Below, in pieces: positions 1 to 10,507 of a stretch of 64,000 nt of DNA. The notes beneath the pieces are model-generated. The model saw only the letters and a list, made by a program, of their open reading frames with translations, was not told where the DNA came from and did no database searches. The DNA is from Carpediemonas membranifera (Eukaryota > Fornicata): positions 62,001 through 126,000 of the forward strand of contig JAHDYR010000009.1 of NCBI GenBank assembly GCA_019828565.1, in the 5' to 3' direction. Numbering within the stretch: the first letter of the stretch is position 1; the number at the start of each line of letters is the position of its first letter. A program made the translations under genes and the position numbers.

Positions 1-1
1 C

Positions 2-2905
2 GACTTCTATAGCAACCCGGACATGTTTGCATCGCTGCATGACGAGTTGCCCGACCTCGGCCTGCCCCCCTTCGCCCCAACACCCGAGGAGTTCATCAGC
101 TGGCACAGGAGTCGCCTCGAGCACCACAAGGTCTCTGCCCGTCTCCACCGGTGGATCGACATCACATTCGGTGTTGGTCTACTCGGTCAGGCGGCTGAGA
201 AGAACAAGAACGTCCCAGCCCAGTGGGCCGCCCCGCTCGACTCGCCCGACTCGCACATGTCTGCCCCGGGGTACGTCGCCCTCTTCCACACCCCACACCC
301 GCCCCACCTCAAGGAGGCACAGAGTAGGGCCGATCGGGCAATGGCCCACGCAGCACCCAGCGCCCCCTCATCCCGCCCCGAGAGCCCCATGTCCAGCCAC
401 GAGTCCGACCTGGGGTTGCCCGGCGTCAGGGGGGTCGGCTACGACCGCGTGGACTTCGAGCCGATGACTCCGGACAACGGCGGCGAGTCAGACTCCGACT
501 TTGACTCGGACTACTGCCCTGTACCCACCCCAGCCCCCACGTCTGTCTCGATCACCCAGGCCAAGTCGGGTAAGAACCTCGCACAGCGTCTGGGCACTAA
601 CCTCGGACGGATTGCGGGGATCAACTCAATTTTTAAGGAGGGGTCTCGTCGGAACTCGGCCTCGGAGCTCGGCAGGAACCCCCTGAACGCGGCCATCAAG
701 CAGAGTGCCAACGTGGAGGACCACATCCGATTCTGTATGACTAATCCGCTCGGCCTGGGGGATCGCGGTTTCAGCACCGAGGATAAGACCGTCGAGGAGC
801 TCCAGGCCATCGACCGCAACTCCCTGTGTCACGTGCTGTCCGTGCTCGACGCCAAGGCCGCCCTCCCGACCTGGGGGTCTGCGGGCCCACTCAAACCTAT
901 CATAGCAGCAATCAAATCCGCCGGACTCCAGGAGGCGCTGAGCCGCCTGCCCAGCCACATCCACCGACTGACGGAGCTTTACTCGACCATCTCTGCCCTC
1001 CGCACTACCCAGGCTCGACTCGAGGCCATCGCCTCTGGTGTGGGGGCTCTGCCCCGCTTTGGTAACTTCTTCCTGGCCGTCCTGCCGCTTTGGCGCATGG
1101 CAGTGGAGACGGCGACGATCCCTGACCTGGTGGAGCCGAGCCTCAGGGCCATTGTCGCCATCTGTCGCATGCTCGACATCACCCAGATGAGGGCCGCGTA
1201 CGCACACATCCAGCGGAAACTCCGCGCTGTCATCGTAGCTGCGGACCAGAGAAACACTCCCGCAGCCAAGGATCTGCTCGACAAGCTCATGGCGGTGTAC
1301 ACGCCGACGCTCACGGGGGGCGACATCAGGCATTTGGCAGAGGTCGCCACGAACATGTTCCTCGCAGACGCCATGCAGGACGGCCCCCCGCTCCCATTCG
1401 TGTCCTACGACGGCGTGCTGGACGCCCCGCCCTCGGCCGCGGTGCTCACGCTGCTCAGGCAACAGCACGACCTTGCCATCAGGTTCCAGGGCTTTGCCAT
1501 GGAGCTGATCGAGTCAACCCTCCGCGCCCTCCACACTGACACCCAGACCATCGGTCAGGTAGGCACCCTGGCGGCTGCAGTGACCGTGCTTGACTCAACT
1601 CTGGATGGGTTACAGACCGACGCCCTCGTGACGGGGGCAGTCAACCATCTTGGGCCAATCCTCACTGTCGCAGCACTCGAGGCGGCGGACAGCGATATCC
1701 TACGCCGCGCAGCAGTGGTCCTGTGCAGCGGACTCGCGTCGATTACTGCCAAGTGCCCCGCCGTAACCGGCTCCGTCCTCGCAGTCGCCCTGCTCGGCTG
1801 GACCTCGCCCAGGGAAACCCGACTGGACCGTCTGCAGTCACCCCTCATCGATCTGATGAAAACGGAGCCGAGACTGCTGCCCGGCATGTATCTTCTGATG
1901 GACCGGCTGATCTCTGACCGCCGTATCCAGGTCCAGACGGCGATCGTCCCCATCCTCCCTGACGACCTCCCAGCCCCTTGGGCCAGCCTCATCGCCAACC
2001 TTGGCACGCACACTCCCAAGGTACGGCCCAAGCCGGTCCAGGTGCCCTCCAGGGACCCGGCTGCCATGCTCGGCGGGCTCGTCGTGTGCAAGAAGCTGCT
2101 GCCGTGTGTCACCCCGCACGCTAAGGTCGTCAACCACGGAACCCGCGCCCTTGTCTGGACCCCGGGTGTGCCTGGCGTGACCCTGCTCGACACGGTGCTC
2201 CTCGAGTCGCTTCCGGCAGAGGGCCTCGAGACATGCGCCGCACCGGATACTGCAGACTTGCTCTCGGATGCGATAGTCACCGCGGGGGACGGCAAGGTCT
2301 CGGTTTACACCCTGCAGGGAGACCTCCTAGGCCGGTGGAGACTCGGGCCCGCCGGTTCGTCCGCGGCAGTTGTTGTGACTCAAGAGGAGTCTAATCAATT
2401 GATTAAGGTCGCCGTGGCCGGCAATCTGGTGACAGTCGACCCGAAGGAGCTTTTGGTCCTCGAATCTATTCGGATCCCAGACTATATCCGGACAATCTGG
2501 GCTGATGCCGGCTCCCGTCTCTTGGGCCACACCAAGCGGAGCATTTACCTGCTGAGCGCGACGAGCCCTCTCGTGGCAACGACCCCGTCAGACATTGTTG
2601 CCGTCGCGGCGCATCCCACCATTGATGGTGCGCTGATTGCCACCGCGGACAAGGCCGTCTACGCTGTGAATACGACGACAGGGCTCACCCGCATCGCCAC
2701 GCTCCCGGACGCCGCAGTGGGCATCGGCAATGTGTGCGGGCATGCGCTATTTGCCCACAGCCTCGGGGTCTCGCTGCTCGTTGACGGCTGTCTCGAATCG
2801 TACAAGGTTGCCGAGTTCAGCAAGCTTTCGGCGTTTTGCGAGGCGAGCGCGGGCATGAATAGTTGGCTCGCGTTCTTTGATGGCCATGTGGGCCTCTTCT
2901 CGTAG
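2..2905 (+). CDS. BEACH-domain protein, C-terminal part (5' end outside window)
   Basis: The frame is open from base 2, so the gene starts upstream; the Met at 23 is probably internal. The first ~50 residues match the end of a BEACH domain: a PPFAPTPEEFI segment, then VSARLHRWIDITFG and a GQAAEKNKNV tail, the signature found in BEACH proteins of the WDR81/FAN type. BEACH proteins act in membrane traffic and endolysosomal scaffolding. The middle (about residues 170-650) is helical-looking without a motif I know. The last ~250 residues contain beta-rich repeats (for example VTAGDGKVSVYTLQGDLLGRW) that fit a degenerate WD-type propeller, as expected after BEACH. No intron is seen. The BEACH call is firm; the WDR81-like subclass is inference from the WID-TFG and AA-K-NV pattern. 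Confidence 0.75.
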   Translation, partial: DFYSNPDMFASLHDELPDLGLPPFAPTPEEFISWHRSRLEHHKVSARLHRWIDITFGVGLLGQAAEKNKNVPAQWAAPLDSPDSHMSAPGYVALFHTPHPPHLKEAQSRADRAMAHAAPSAPSSRPESPMSSHESDLGLPGVRGVGYDRVDFEPMTPDNGGESDSDFDSDYCPVPTPAPTSVSITQAKSGKNLAQRLGTNLGRIAGINSIFKEGSRRNSASELGRNPLNAAIKQSANVEDHIRFCMTNPLGLGDRGFSTEDKTVEELQAIDRNSLCHVLSVLDAKAALPTWGSAGPLKPIIAAIKSAGLQEALSRLPSHIHRLTELYSTISALRTTQARLEAIASGVGALPRFGNFFLAVLPLWRMAVETATIPDLVEPSLRAIVAICRMLDITQMRAAYAHIQRKLRAVIVAADQRNTPAAKDLLDKLMAVYTPTLTGGDIRHLAEVATNMFLADAMQDGPPLPFVSYDGVLDAPPSAAVLTLLRQQHDLAIRFQGFAMELIESTLRALHTDTQTIGQVGTLAAAVTVLDSTLDGLQTDALVTGAVNHLGPILTVAALEAADSDILRRAAVVLCSGLASITAKCPAVTGSVLAVALLGWTSPRETRLDRLQSPLIDLMKTEPRLLPGMYLLMDRLISDRRIQVQTAIVPILPDDLPAPWASLIANLGTHTPKVRPKPVQVPSRDPAAMLGGLVVCKKLLPCVTPHAKVVNHGTRALVWTPGVPGVTLLDTVLLESLPAEGLETCAAPDTADLLSDAIVTAGDGKVSVYTLQGDLLGRWRLGPAGSSAAVVVTQEESNQLIKVAVAGNLVTVDPKELLVLESIRIPDYIRTIWADAGSRLLGHTKRSIYLLSATSPLVATTPSDIVAVAAHPTIDGALIATADKAVYAVNTTTGLTRIATLPDAAVGIGNVCGHALFAHSLGVSLLVDGCLESYKVAEFSKLSAFCEASAGMNSWLAFFDGHVGLFS

Positions 2906-3138
2906 GGCCGTGGATAGTTTTATTTAAATTGTACTGTGCGCTGACCAAGCCAGTCGTTCAAACTTCCCCTGCTTCGGCGACACGCTTCCGTCGTCCATGC
3001 AAGCTCCGGCCAAGACAAGAGGGTTCAGTGGGTTCCTTCGTGCCGAGTGCCATGGAGGCGGCTGTACGGCGGCCGTTCGACTCTCATCATTTTCATTTTT
3101 GATCGGCTTGCGTTGCATTGCGTTGCGAAAAGGGCGAT

Positions 3139-4032
3139 ATGTACCGGAAACGCAAGTATGTGAAGATGCAGCAGGACTACCTGTATAGAAAGAGCAAGGA
3201 GTCCTCCCAACAGGAAGAAACGGACAAACGGAACAAGATTGTATCGGCTTTGAAAGAAGGCAAGGCTATTCCGACCGAGCTCCGCCGGGACGCGTACCAA
3301 CTTGCGAAAGATGCCGAGTTTGACGACGTTATCTCCTCAGAAATTGTCCAAAACCACCTAGACGACGAATACCAAGAGGTCGGCATCCGGGAGCCCCGAA
3401 TCCTCATCACCACATCCCACAACGCCTCAGGACCCCTCAAAACGTTCGTTAAGGAGCTGAAGCTCATGATCCCCAATGCTGAGAAGGTGAATCGAGGGAA
3501 GGAGACGATGCGTGACGTCATTGAGAATGCTCGGGACAACTTCACGGACGTGATCCTCGTTCACGAGCACGGTGGCAAGCCCGACACCATGATCATATCC
3601 CACCTGCCCTATGGGCCTACCGCCTACTTCAGCCTCGAGAACGTAGTGCTCCGCAGCCAGGTGCTGGCTGCTCTCGAGCGCCGCAACCCTGGCGCGAGCA
3701 AGAAGCCGACCAGCGGGGCCGCTCCGCACCTGATATTTGACGGGTTCAGTACCCTCCTGGGTCAGCGCCTTCGTATGATCCTGAAACACATCTTCCCCGT
3801 GCCAAAAGTTGCATCAAGACGCGTTGTCACATTCGCCAACGAAAACAACCACATTGTCTTCAGGAACCACATCTACACGCGCGGGAAGAATGACGAGGTG
3901 GAGCTCGAGGAGCTCGGGCCCCGGTTTGACATGAGACCCTTCCGTATTCAGGCCGGTACTTATAATGAGAAGGCGACGGATGACGAGTGGGCTCTGAGAG
4001 GATTCATGAACAAGAGCCGCGTGGACTTGTGA
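3139..4032 (+). CDS. IMP4: U3 snoRNP protein IMP4 (Brix domain)
   Basis: A 297-residue protein matching IMP4 along its length; human IMP4 is about 291 residues. IMP4 belongs to the Mpp10-Imp3-Imp4 complex of the small-subunit processome and helps U3 snoRNA pair with pre-18S rRNA in the nucleolus. Visible marks are the basic N-terminus with YLYRKSKE, IPTELRRDAYQL, the DDEY segment, then the Brix domain (about residues 70-260) with ILITTSHNASGPLKTFVKELKL, HEHGGKP, SHLPYGPTAYFSL, and ITFAN-type and ELGPRF segments. ATG 3139 is chosen because the upstream in-frame codon at 3118 is only TTG and human IMP4 also starts about 12 residues before EYLYRK. It is a single exon, with 233 bp of gene-free sequence separating it from the BEACH gene. 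Confidence 0.95.
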   Translation: MYRKRKYVKMQQDYLYRKSKESSQQEETDKRNKIVSALKEGKAIPTELRRDAYQLAKDAEFDDVISSEIVQNHLDDEYQEVGIREPRILITTSHNASGPLKTFVKELKLMIPNAEKVNRGKETMRDVIENARDNFTDVILVHEHGGKPDTMIISHLPYGPTAYFSLENVVLRSQVLAALERRNPGASKKPTSGAAPHLIFDGFSTLLGQRLRMILKHIFPVPKVASRRVVTFANENNHIVFRNHIYTRGKNDEVELEELGPRFDMRPFRIQAGTYNEKATDDEWALRGFMNKSRVDL

Positions 4033-4294
4033 GGCGCGCGGCCGCGGTAAATATTTTCGGATTGGTCGGGTGGGAAGCAGAGCGACGTGCGTCGGGTCCC
4101 ACGCTGGGTGTGTCGGAACACGAAGCTGTTCTCGTTCAGCATGTGCCCCCAGAGGTCCTGCGGCGGTGGTTCTTCGGATGGCGACTAAATTGATGCCTAA
4201 TAAATTTGCTCAAAAAGGCAAATGTGTCGATCTTCCATGCATTACCACTGTTTACCGGCGCGATTAGGACCTCGGGCGGCCTGGCGGCGGCTGA

Positions 4295-5704
<1,410 letters not shown>

Positions 5705-5900
5705 ATGCAATGTCCAGGATGACCTCTTCACAGTCAAGCCGCTGCACATGACTACGGTCTCCAACGAGCATGTTGTGGGCGCGCGACCTCGGCCCGGGAG
5801 TTCACACGTGCGCTCCAGACCATAGTGCCTATCCTGAGGTGACTGGGCCCAGGTTATCCGGGCCGCAGTTTAGCGTTGTAGATTTGGCGGTGCTGCGCAA

Positions 5901-7169
5901 ATGCAGTTCAACAAGCCCACACACTGCACATCGTACATTGATTTCGGCACAGAATACAATTTCTTGCCGACATCCGTTTCATTTTCCACTGAGGGGCGTT
6001 ACTTCGCTGTCGGAGGCTCCTTTGTCGATTCCAAGGATACTGGGGAGCCTGACGCTGTCCTAATCCTTGATGCGTTTGATCAGTTCCTTGTGCGCAAGAT
6101 CAATGTCCGTAACCTTGCTCAGGATGATCCGCTTGAACACCTTGCATTCGGCCAGTCAAACGCCACGATTTTCACACTGAGCAGGTTCGGTAAGCTTTCA
6201 GTCTGGGCAATCACTGACCCATACTGCGATCCTGTCCTTCTGAATGCGGCTGAGCTCCTCCCTGAAACTGAAAGGACGACCAGCGTCAGCCAGCTCACAC
6301 TCAAGTTTGAAAACGGGACCCCCAAGGCGCTGGTCACCTTCCTCAACCAGCCCCCTGTGTTAATCAGCTGGGACTCAAGCTGGAACCTGGCACGCGAGCA
6401 CTTGGACCTGAGCGCCCTTTTCGGCGTCGACCAGACCCTCCAGGACGTTGCAGCCAGCTGGGTCGACCATGGCATCATACTCACACACGCGGCCACCACA
6501 GACATTGTCCTTCTCGACCCGACCACCAGGGCTGTCCTGGCCAGGAGAAAGGATCCGAAGCTCCGGGGCCATCTGGTCAAGAAGGTCGTCGCACACGGGC
6601 CGGACGTCGTCATTCTCAGCCAGAGTCTGAAGGTGTATATCTCTACTATCATGTCCTATCGAGTTACTCAATCAAAGATATCGGATTCGACCAACTTATC
6701 AGATTCGACGGCCCAGCAGTTTTATGTCGACGTTGACCTCAACTCCGATGGGTCCTACGCCCTGGGCATCACTGCTGGCCTAATCAGCATGTTCTCCATT
6801 GAGCGGGGCATGTTCGACTCGTCCATTACTGGGCCAGAGGCCACACCGTACGCCAAGACGGCTGATTTCACTATACAGAAGGTCAGCGCCACACCTGCCA
6901 TGCCGCCCGCCCCGCCCATGGTGATCGTGCTCAGCGAGGGCGTGGCTTGGGTCCTGTCAGTTGACCCACCCCAAAACTTCGCTGCATATAAGCCCGATTT
7001 CATTTATTACGACCAGAACAGGGCGTATGAGGAGCGCGAGACGGAGTTTGACAAGGAACCTGAGGCCCAGCCCGAAGATGACGCAGAGAAGGCCCAGGAG
7101 GAGATGGACGTCAGGCTGATGGGCGAGCCTGCCATTGCTGATTTATCAGGGACCCTACGGTGTATATGA
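5901..7169 (+). CDS. RBBP5: RBBP5/Swd1-like WD-repeat protein (COMPASS core subunit)
   Basis: A 422-residue protein starting at ATG 5901. The body has weak WD-type repeats (for example VSFSTEGRYFAVGGSF and a KLSVWAITDP strand). The diagnostic part is the C-terminal hinge NFAAYKPDFIYYDQNRAYEE, continuing into ERETEFD and an acidic tail: human RBBP5 has the same arrangement (WSAFAPDF, ELDENVEYEERESEFD, acidic tail), the segment that contacts ASH2L and activates the methyltransferase. RBBP5/Swd1 is a core subunit of COMPASS/MLL histone H3K4 methyltransferases in the nucleus. The propeller is highly divergent, so the call rests on the hinge and architecture. A DPY30-domain gene at 17630, possibly another COMPASS subunit, lies in the same window. 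Confidence 0.72.
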   Translation: MQFNKPTHCTSYIDFGTEYNFLPTSVSFSTEGRYFAVGGSFVDSKDTGEPDAVLILDAFDQFLVRKINVRNLAQDDPLEHLAFGQSNATIFTLSRFGKLSVWAITDPYCDPVLLNAAELLPETERTTSVSQLTLKFENGTPKALVTFLNQPPVLISWDSSWNLAREHLDLSALFGVDQTLQDVAASWVDHGIILTHAATTDIVLLDPTTRAVLARRKDPKLRGHLVKKVVAHGPDVVILSQSLKVYISTIMSYRVTQSKISDSTNLSDSTAQQFYVDVDLNSDGSYALGITAGLISMFSIERGMFDSSITGPEATPYAKTADFTIQKVSATPAMPPAPPMVIVLSEGVAWVLSVDPPQNFAAYKPDFIYYDQNRAYEERETEFDKEPEAQPEDDAEKAQEEMDVRLMGEPAIADLSGTLRCI

Positions 7170-7552
7170 GTCATGTAAATGGCCTAGGTGGGGTAGTATT
7201 ATGGTGCCAGTGGTGTCCGGGGCTGGTTGAATGCCCCACAAATCTTCAGAGTCACAATGCGGTGCTAAACTAGCGGACAATGACAGATACCCTGGGAACA
7301 ACCAGTGACCATATGCACGGAGCCAGGATGACTCAGTGACTCGCTTACTTGGATCTGATCCGGTTGAAAATGGTTAAAAACTAAGAGATGCCCCTCACCT
7401 CTGGCTGACACCCCCACCCTCTTGGGAGCCCTATTCCATTTTCTCGGCCCTCCCAATAGGTCACGATTCGTCTGCGCTATGATTCCCGTAAGGAATACTC
7501 GGAGCAAATCGTATCTAGGTAAGGCAGAACGAGAGTTGTTTAGAACTTTTCA
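7170..7552. other. Gene-free interval
   Basis: I see no gene between the RBBP5-like stop and the dehydrogenase start. The open frames here are short and lack homology that I recognise. The interval presumably holds the 3' end of one transcript and the promoter of the next. Confidence 0.5.
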
Positions 7553-8326
7553 ATGTCCACTTGCGCGTCCCTTTTCAACGTTAAGGATAAGGTTGCCATC
7601 ATTACGGGTGCCTCTTCCGGTCTCGGAGTCCAATTCGCTGAATGCCTTGCCCAGAACGGCGCCAAGACTGTCATCATGGCTCGTCGCGTCGAGAAGCTCG
7701 AGGAGATCGCCAAGAACATCACTGCTGACGGCGGTGAGTGCTTCCCTATTCAGTGCGATGTCGGTGAGCTCGATGACGTGAAGAAGGCCGTCGCTGCCAT
7801 CAAGGAGAAGTATGGCCGCATCGATATTCTTGTCAACAACGCCGGCATCGCCGAGTTCTCCACCGGTGTGCTTGACCACACCCTCGAGGCCTGGGATCGC
7901 GTCATGAAGTGCGACCTGACCGCAGTTTTCCTCATGACCCGCGAGTGTGCCTATGTCATGAAGGAGAACAACTACGGCAAGATCATTAACATCGCCTCCG
8001 TCGGCGGCATCCAGGCTAACAACCTCCAGACCTCCTACCACGCTGCAAAGGCGGGAGTAATCGGCTTCACCAAGACTGCCGCCAACTCCCTTGCCGAGCA
8101 CGGCATCACGGTCAACGCCATCGGCCCCGGCGTCTTCGTGTCCGAGATGACCGACCAGGTCAAGGACGCCCCCGCCATGGTCCAGATCCGCGAGCGGACG
8201 GCCATGAAGCGCTTCGGCAACCCCGGCGAGCTCAACGGCGCCATGCTCTACTTCGCCACCGACGCCTCCACATACACCACCGGGCAGTCTATCTTCGTCG
8301 ACGGCGGCCTCACCTGCTCCCTGTAA
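7553..8326 (+). CDS. Short-chain dehydrogenase/reductase (classical SDR)
   Basis: A 257-residue classical SDR starting at ATG 7553. The Rossmann nucleotide-binding motif is TGASSGLG (residues 18-25), followed by ARR (likely NADP preference), NNAG, catalytic Ser in NIASVGG, the YHAAK active-site YxxxK, and the C-terminal IFVDGG of FabG-like reductases. It would reduce or oxidise a small carbonyl/alcohol substrate with NAD(P)H in the cytosol; the substrate cannot be read from sequence, with 3-oxoacyl reductase and gluconate 5-dehydrogenase as family possibilities. It looks bacterial in style and has no intron, so acquisition by lateral transfer is plausible but unproven. Its last 63 bp were copied along with the downstream GDH duplication (10212-10274). 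Confidence 0.88.
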   Translation: MSTCASLFNVKDKVAIITGASSGLGVQFAECLAQNGAKTVIMARRVEKLEEIAKNITADGGECFPIQCDVGELDDVKKAVAAIKEKYGRIDILVNNAGIAEFSTGVLDHTLEAWDRVMKCDLTAVFLMTRECAYVMKENNYGKIINIASVGGIQANNLQTSYHAAKAGVIGFTKTAANSLAEHGITVNAIGPGVFVSEMTDQVKDAPAMVQIRERTAMKRFGNPGELNGAMLYFATDASTYTTGQSIFVDGGLTCSL

Positions 8327-8559
8327 ATCACCGTGATCGTTCCTTTGTCCAAATCCGGAGAATGATCTGATCGTGATCAAATGCGGGAATGTGCGAGAAA
8401 ATGAAAACTAGCGCGAGCCGGTCGTACGGCGGGAGTATGGCCGACCTGCCACTCGTTTTGCACATTTGGTCTGGCCGTATCTTTTGGGATCTAGTCCATG
8501 TCGGTCAATGCAGACCGATTGAGACTCAGAACACCGTCTTGAAAGACAAACCTTCCAGC

Positions 8560-10033
8560 ATGCCCGCTACCATCGAGAACCTTATCGAGATCATCAAGCG
8601 CCGCGATCCCGTTCGTCTCCTGCAGTTTCAGCGCTCAGCGACTGCTCCTTCCTTGACAACCGCTGCACAATCCGTGCAGGCGGCTCATTGAAGGCGTAGC
8701 AGAAGCTCTAGCAACGATTTCTGCTTATTAACCACTAACGCAGGGCCAGCCCGAGTTCCAGCAGGCCGCTTTCGAGGTTATCGAGTCCGTCCGCCCCCTT
8801 CTTGAGAAGGAACCCAAGTACATCCCCATCATGGAGCGCATGCTCGAGCCCGAGCGCGTCATCCAGTTCCGCGTCCCCTGGATCAACGACAAGGGCGAGC
8901 AGGAGGTCAACCGTGCCTTCCGCGTTGAGTTCAACAGCGCCCTCGGCCCCTACAAGGGCGGCCTCCGCTTCCACCCCAGCGTGAACCTCTCCATCATCAA
9001 GTTCCTCGGCTTCGAGCAGATCCTCAAGAACTCCCTTACCACCCTCCAGATGGGTGCCGGCAAGGGTGGCTCCGACTTCGACCCCAAGGGCAAGTCCGAC
9101 AACGAAGTCATGCGCTTCTGCCAGTCCTTCATGACCGAGCTCTCCCGCCACATCGGCGCTAACACTGACGTCCCCGCTGGTGACATCGGTGTCGGCGGCA
9201 GGGAGATCGGCTACATGTTCGGCCAGTACAAGCGTGTCCGCAACGTCTTCGAGGGTGTCCTTACCGGCAAGGGCCTCAACTGGGGTGGCTCCCTCATCCG
9301 GCCCGAGGCTACCGGCTACGGCGCCGTCTACTACGCCCAGAACATGATGGAGGCCAACGGCATGACCCTCAAGGGCAAGCGCTGCGCCGTCTCCGGCTCT
9401 GGCAACGTTGCTCAGTTCGCCATCGAGAAGCTTCTCGACCTCGGCGCCATCCCCGTGACCTGCTCCGACTCCTCTGGCTACATCCTCGAGGAGAGCGGCT
9501 TCACCCGTGAGCAGCTCGCCGAGATCATGCGCATCAAGAACGTCGCCCGCGCTCGCATCTCCGAGTACACCAAGTTCTCCAAGACCGCCAAGTTCTTCCC
9601 CGGCAAGCGCCCTTGGGAGGTTGCCTGCGATGCCGCTTTCCCCTGCGCTACCCAGAACGAGGTCGAGAAGGCTGATGCCGAGGCCCTCGTCAAGGGCGGC
9701 TGCAAGTGCATCTCCGAGGGTGCCAACATGCCCACCACCCCCGAGGGTATCGAGGTCTACCTCGCCAACGGTGTCCTCTACGGCCCCGCCAAGGCTGCCA
9801 ACGCCGGCGGTGTCGCTGTCTCTGGCCTCGAGATGGCCCAGAACTCCCAGCGCCTTGCCTGGACCCGCGAGGATGTTGATGCCAAGCTCGCTAGCATCAT
9901 GAAGAACATCTTCGACAACTGCGCTAACAACGCCAAGCTCTACGCCGACAAGCCCACCAACTACATGGTTGGCGCCAACATCGCTGGCTTCGTCAAGGTC
10001 GCCGACGCCATGCTCGACCAGGGCTGCGTGTAA
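8560..10033 (+). CDS. gdhA: NADP-type glutamate dehydrogenase, copy 1 (two exons)
   Basis: Exon 1 is 8560-8610 and exon 2 is 8744-10033, giving 446 residues; E. coli GdhA has 447. The splice joins ...IIKRRDP to [12 protein letters not shown], exactly matching the bacterial KRDP-NQTEF-Q junction. GDH hexamers interconvert glutamate and 2-oxoglutarate plus ammonia with NADP(H). Visible family blocks are [24 protein letters not shown], the catalytic-lysine region [34 protein letters not shown], the dinucleotide fold [17 protein letters not shown]-like [21 protein letters not shown] and [12 protein letters not shown]. The frame is open upstream of 8560 to 8389, but homology begins at 8560. Closeness to bacterial small hexameric GDH is typical of anaerobic protists and consistent with lateral transfer. 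Confidence 0.95.
8611..8743 (+). other. GDH intron, copy 1 (133 nt)
   Basis: It begins GTTCGT and ends ACCACTAACGCAG. The ACTAAC branch-point-like motif abuts the 3' splice site, as in Giardia and Trichomonas introns. Removal restores the GDH family sequence without a gap. At 133 nt it is several times longer than the 28-31-nt introns elsewhere in the window. Confidence 0.9.
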
Positions 10034-10507
10034 GTTTCGTGTTTTAAAATCATGTTTAATGCTTGATGCCCACCACTGCCAGCCTGGCTATGCGTGTTCT
10101 TGATGCCATGTGAGTGGAGCGGTGGGTCGGGTCGACCTGATCCATACTGCCCAATCCCCTAGGTTATCTGTTAGCAGTTTTGTCACATAACATAAGGTGT
10201 GGCTTGCAGTGGCCTCCACATACACCACCGGGCAGTCTATCTTCGTCGACGGCGGCCTCACCTGCTCCCTGTAAATCACCGTGATCGTTCCTTTGTCCAA
10301 ATCCGGAGAATGATCTGATCGTGATCAAATGCGGGAATGTGCGAGAAAATGAAAACTAGCGCGAGCCGGTCGTACGGCGGGAGTATGGCCGACCTGCCAC
10401 TCGTTTTGCACATTTGGTCTGGCCGTATCTTTTGGGATCTAGTCCATGTCGGTCAATGCAGACCGATTGAGACTCAGAACACCGTCTTGAAAGACAAACC
10501 TTCCAGC
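10034..10507. other. Spacer between GDH copies, with a fragment of the dehydrogenase 3' end
   Basis: It contains the 3' flank of GDH copy 1, the 20-bp unique spacer 10192-10211, a 63-bp dead copy of the dehydrogenase 3' end with its stop (10212-10274), and the duplicated GDH promoter region. No additional gene is seen. Confidence 0.8.

Larger units (their letters stand above)
8264..10191. repeat. Tandem duplication unit, copy 1 (GDH)
   Basis: This 1,928-bp stretch reappears at an offset of 1,948 bp with no difference that I can find. It contains the last 63 bp of the dehydrogenase gene, the intergenic region and the whole GDH gene. A 20-bp non-repeated spacer (10192-10211) separates it from copy 2. 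Confidence 0.95.

Noticed and set aside
8389-8559. N-terminal extension of GDH from 8389
   Set aside because: The frame is open, but GDH family homology and the total length of 446 residues fit the start at 8560.
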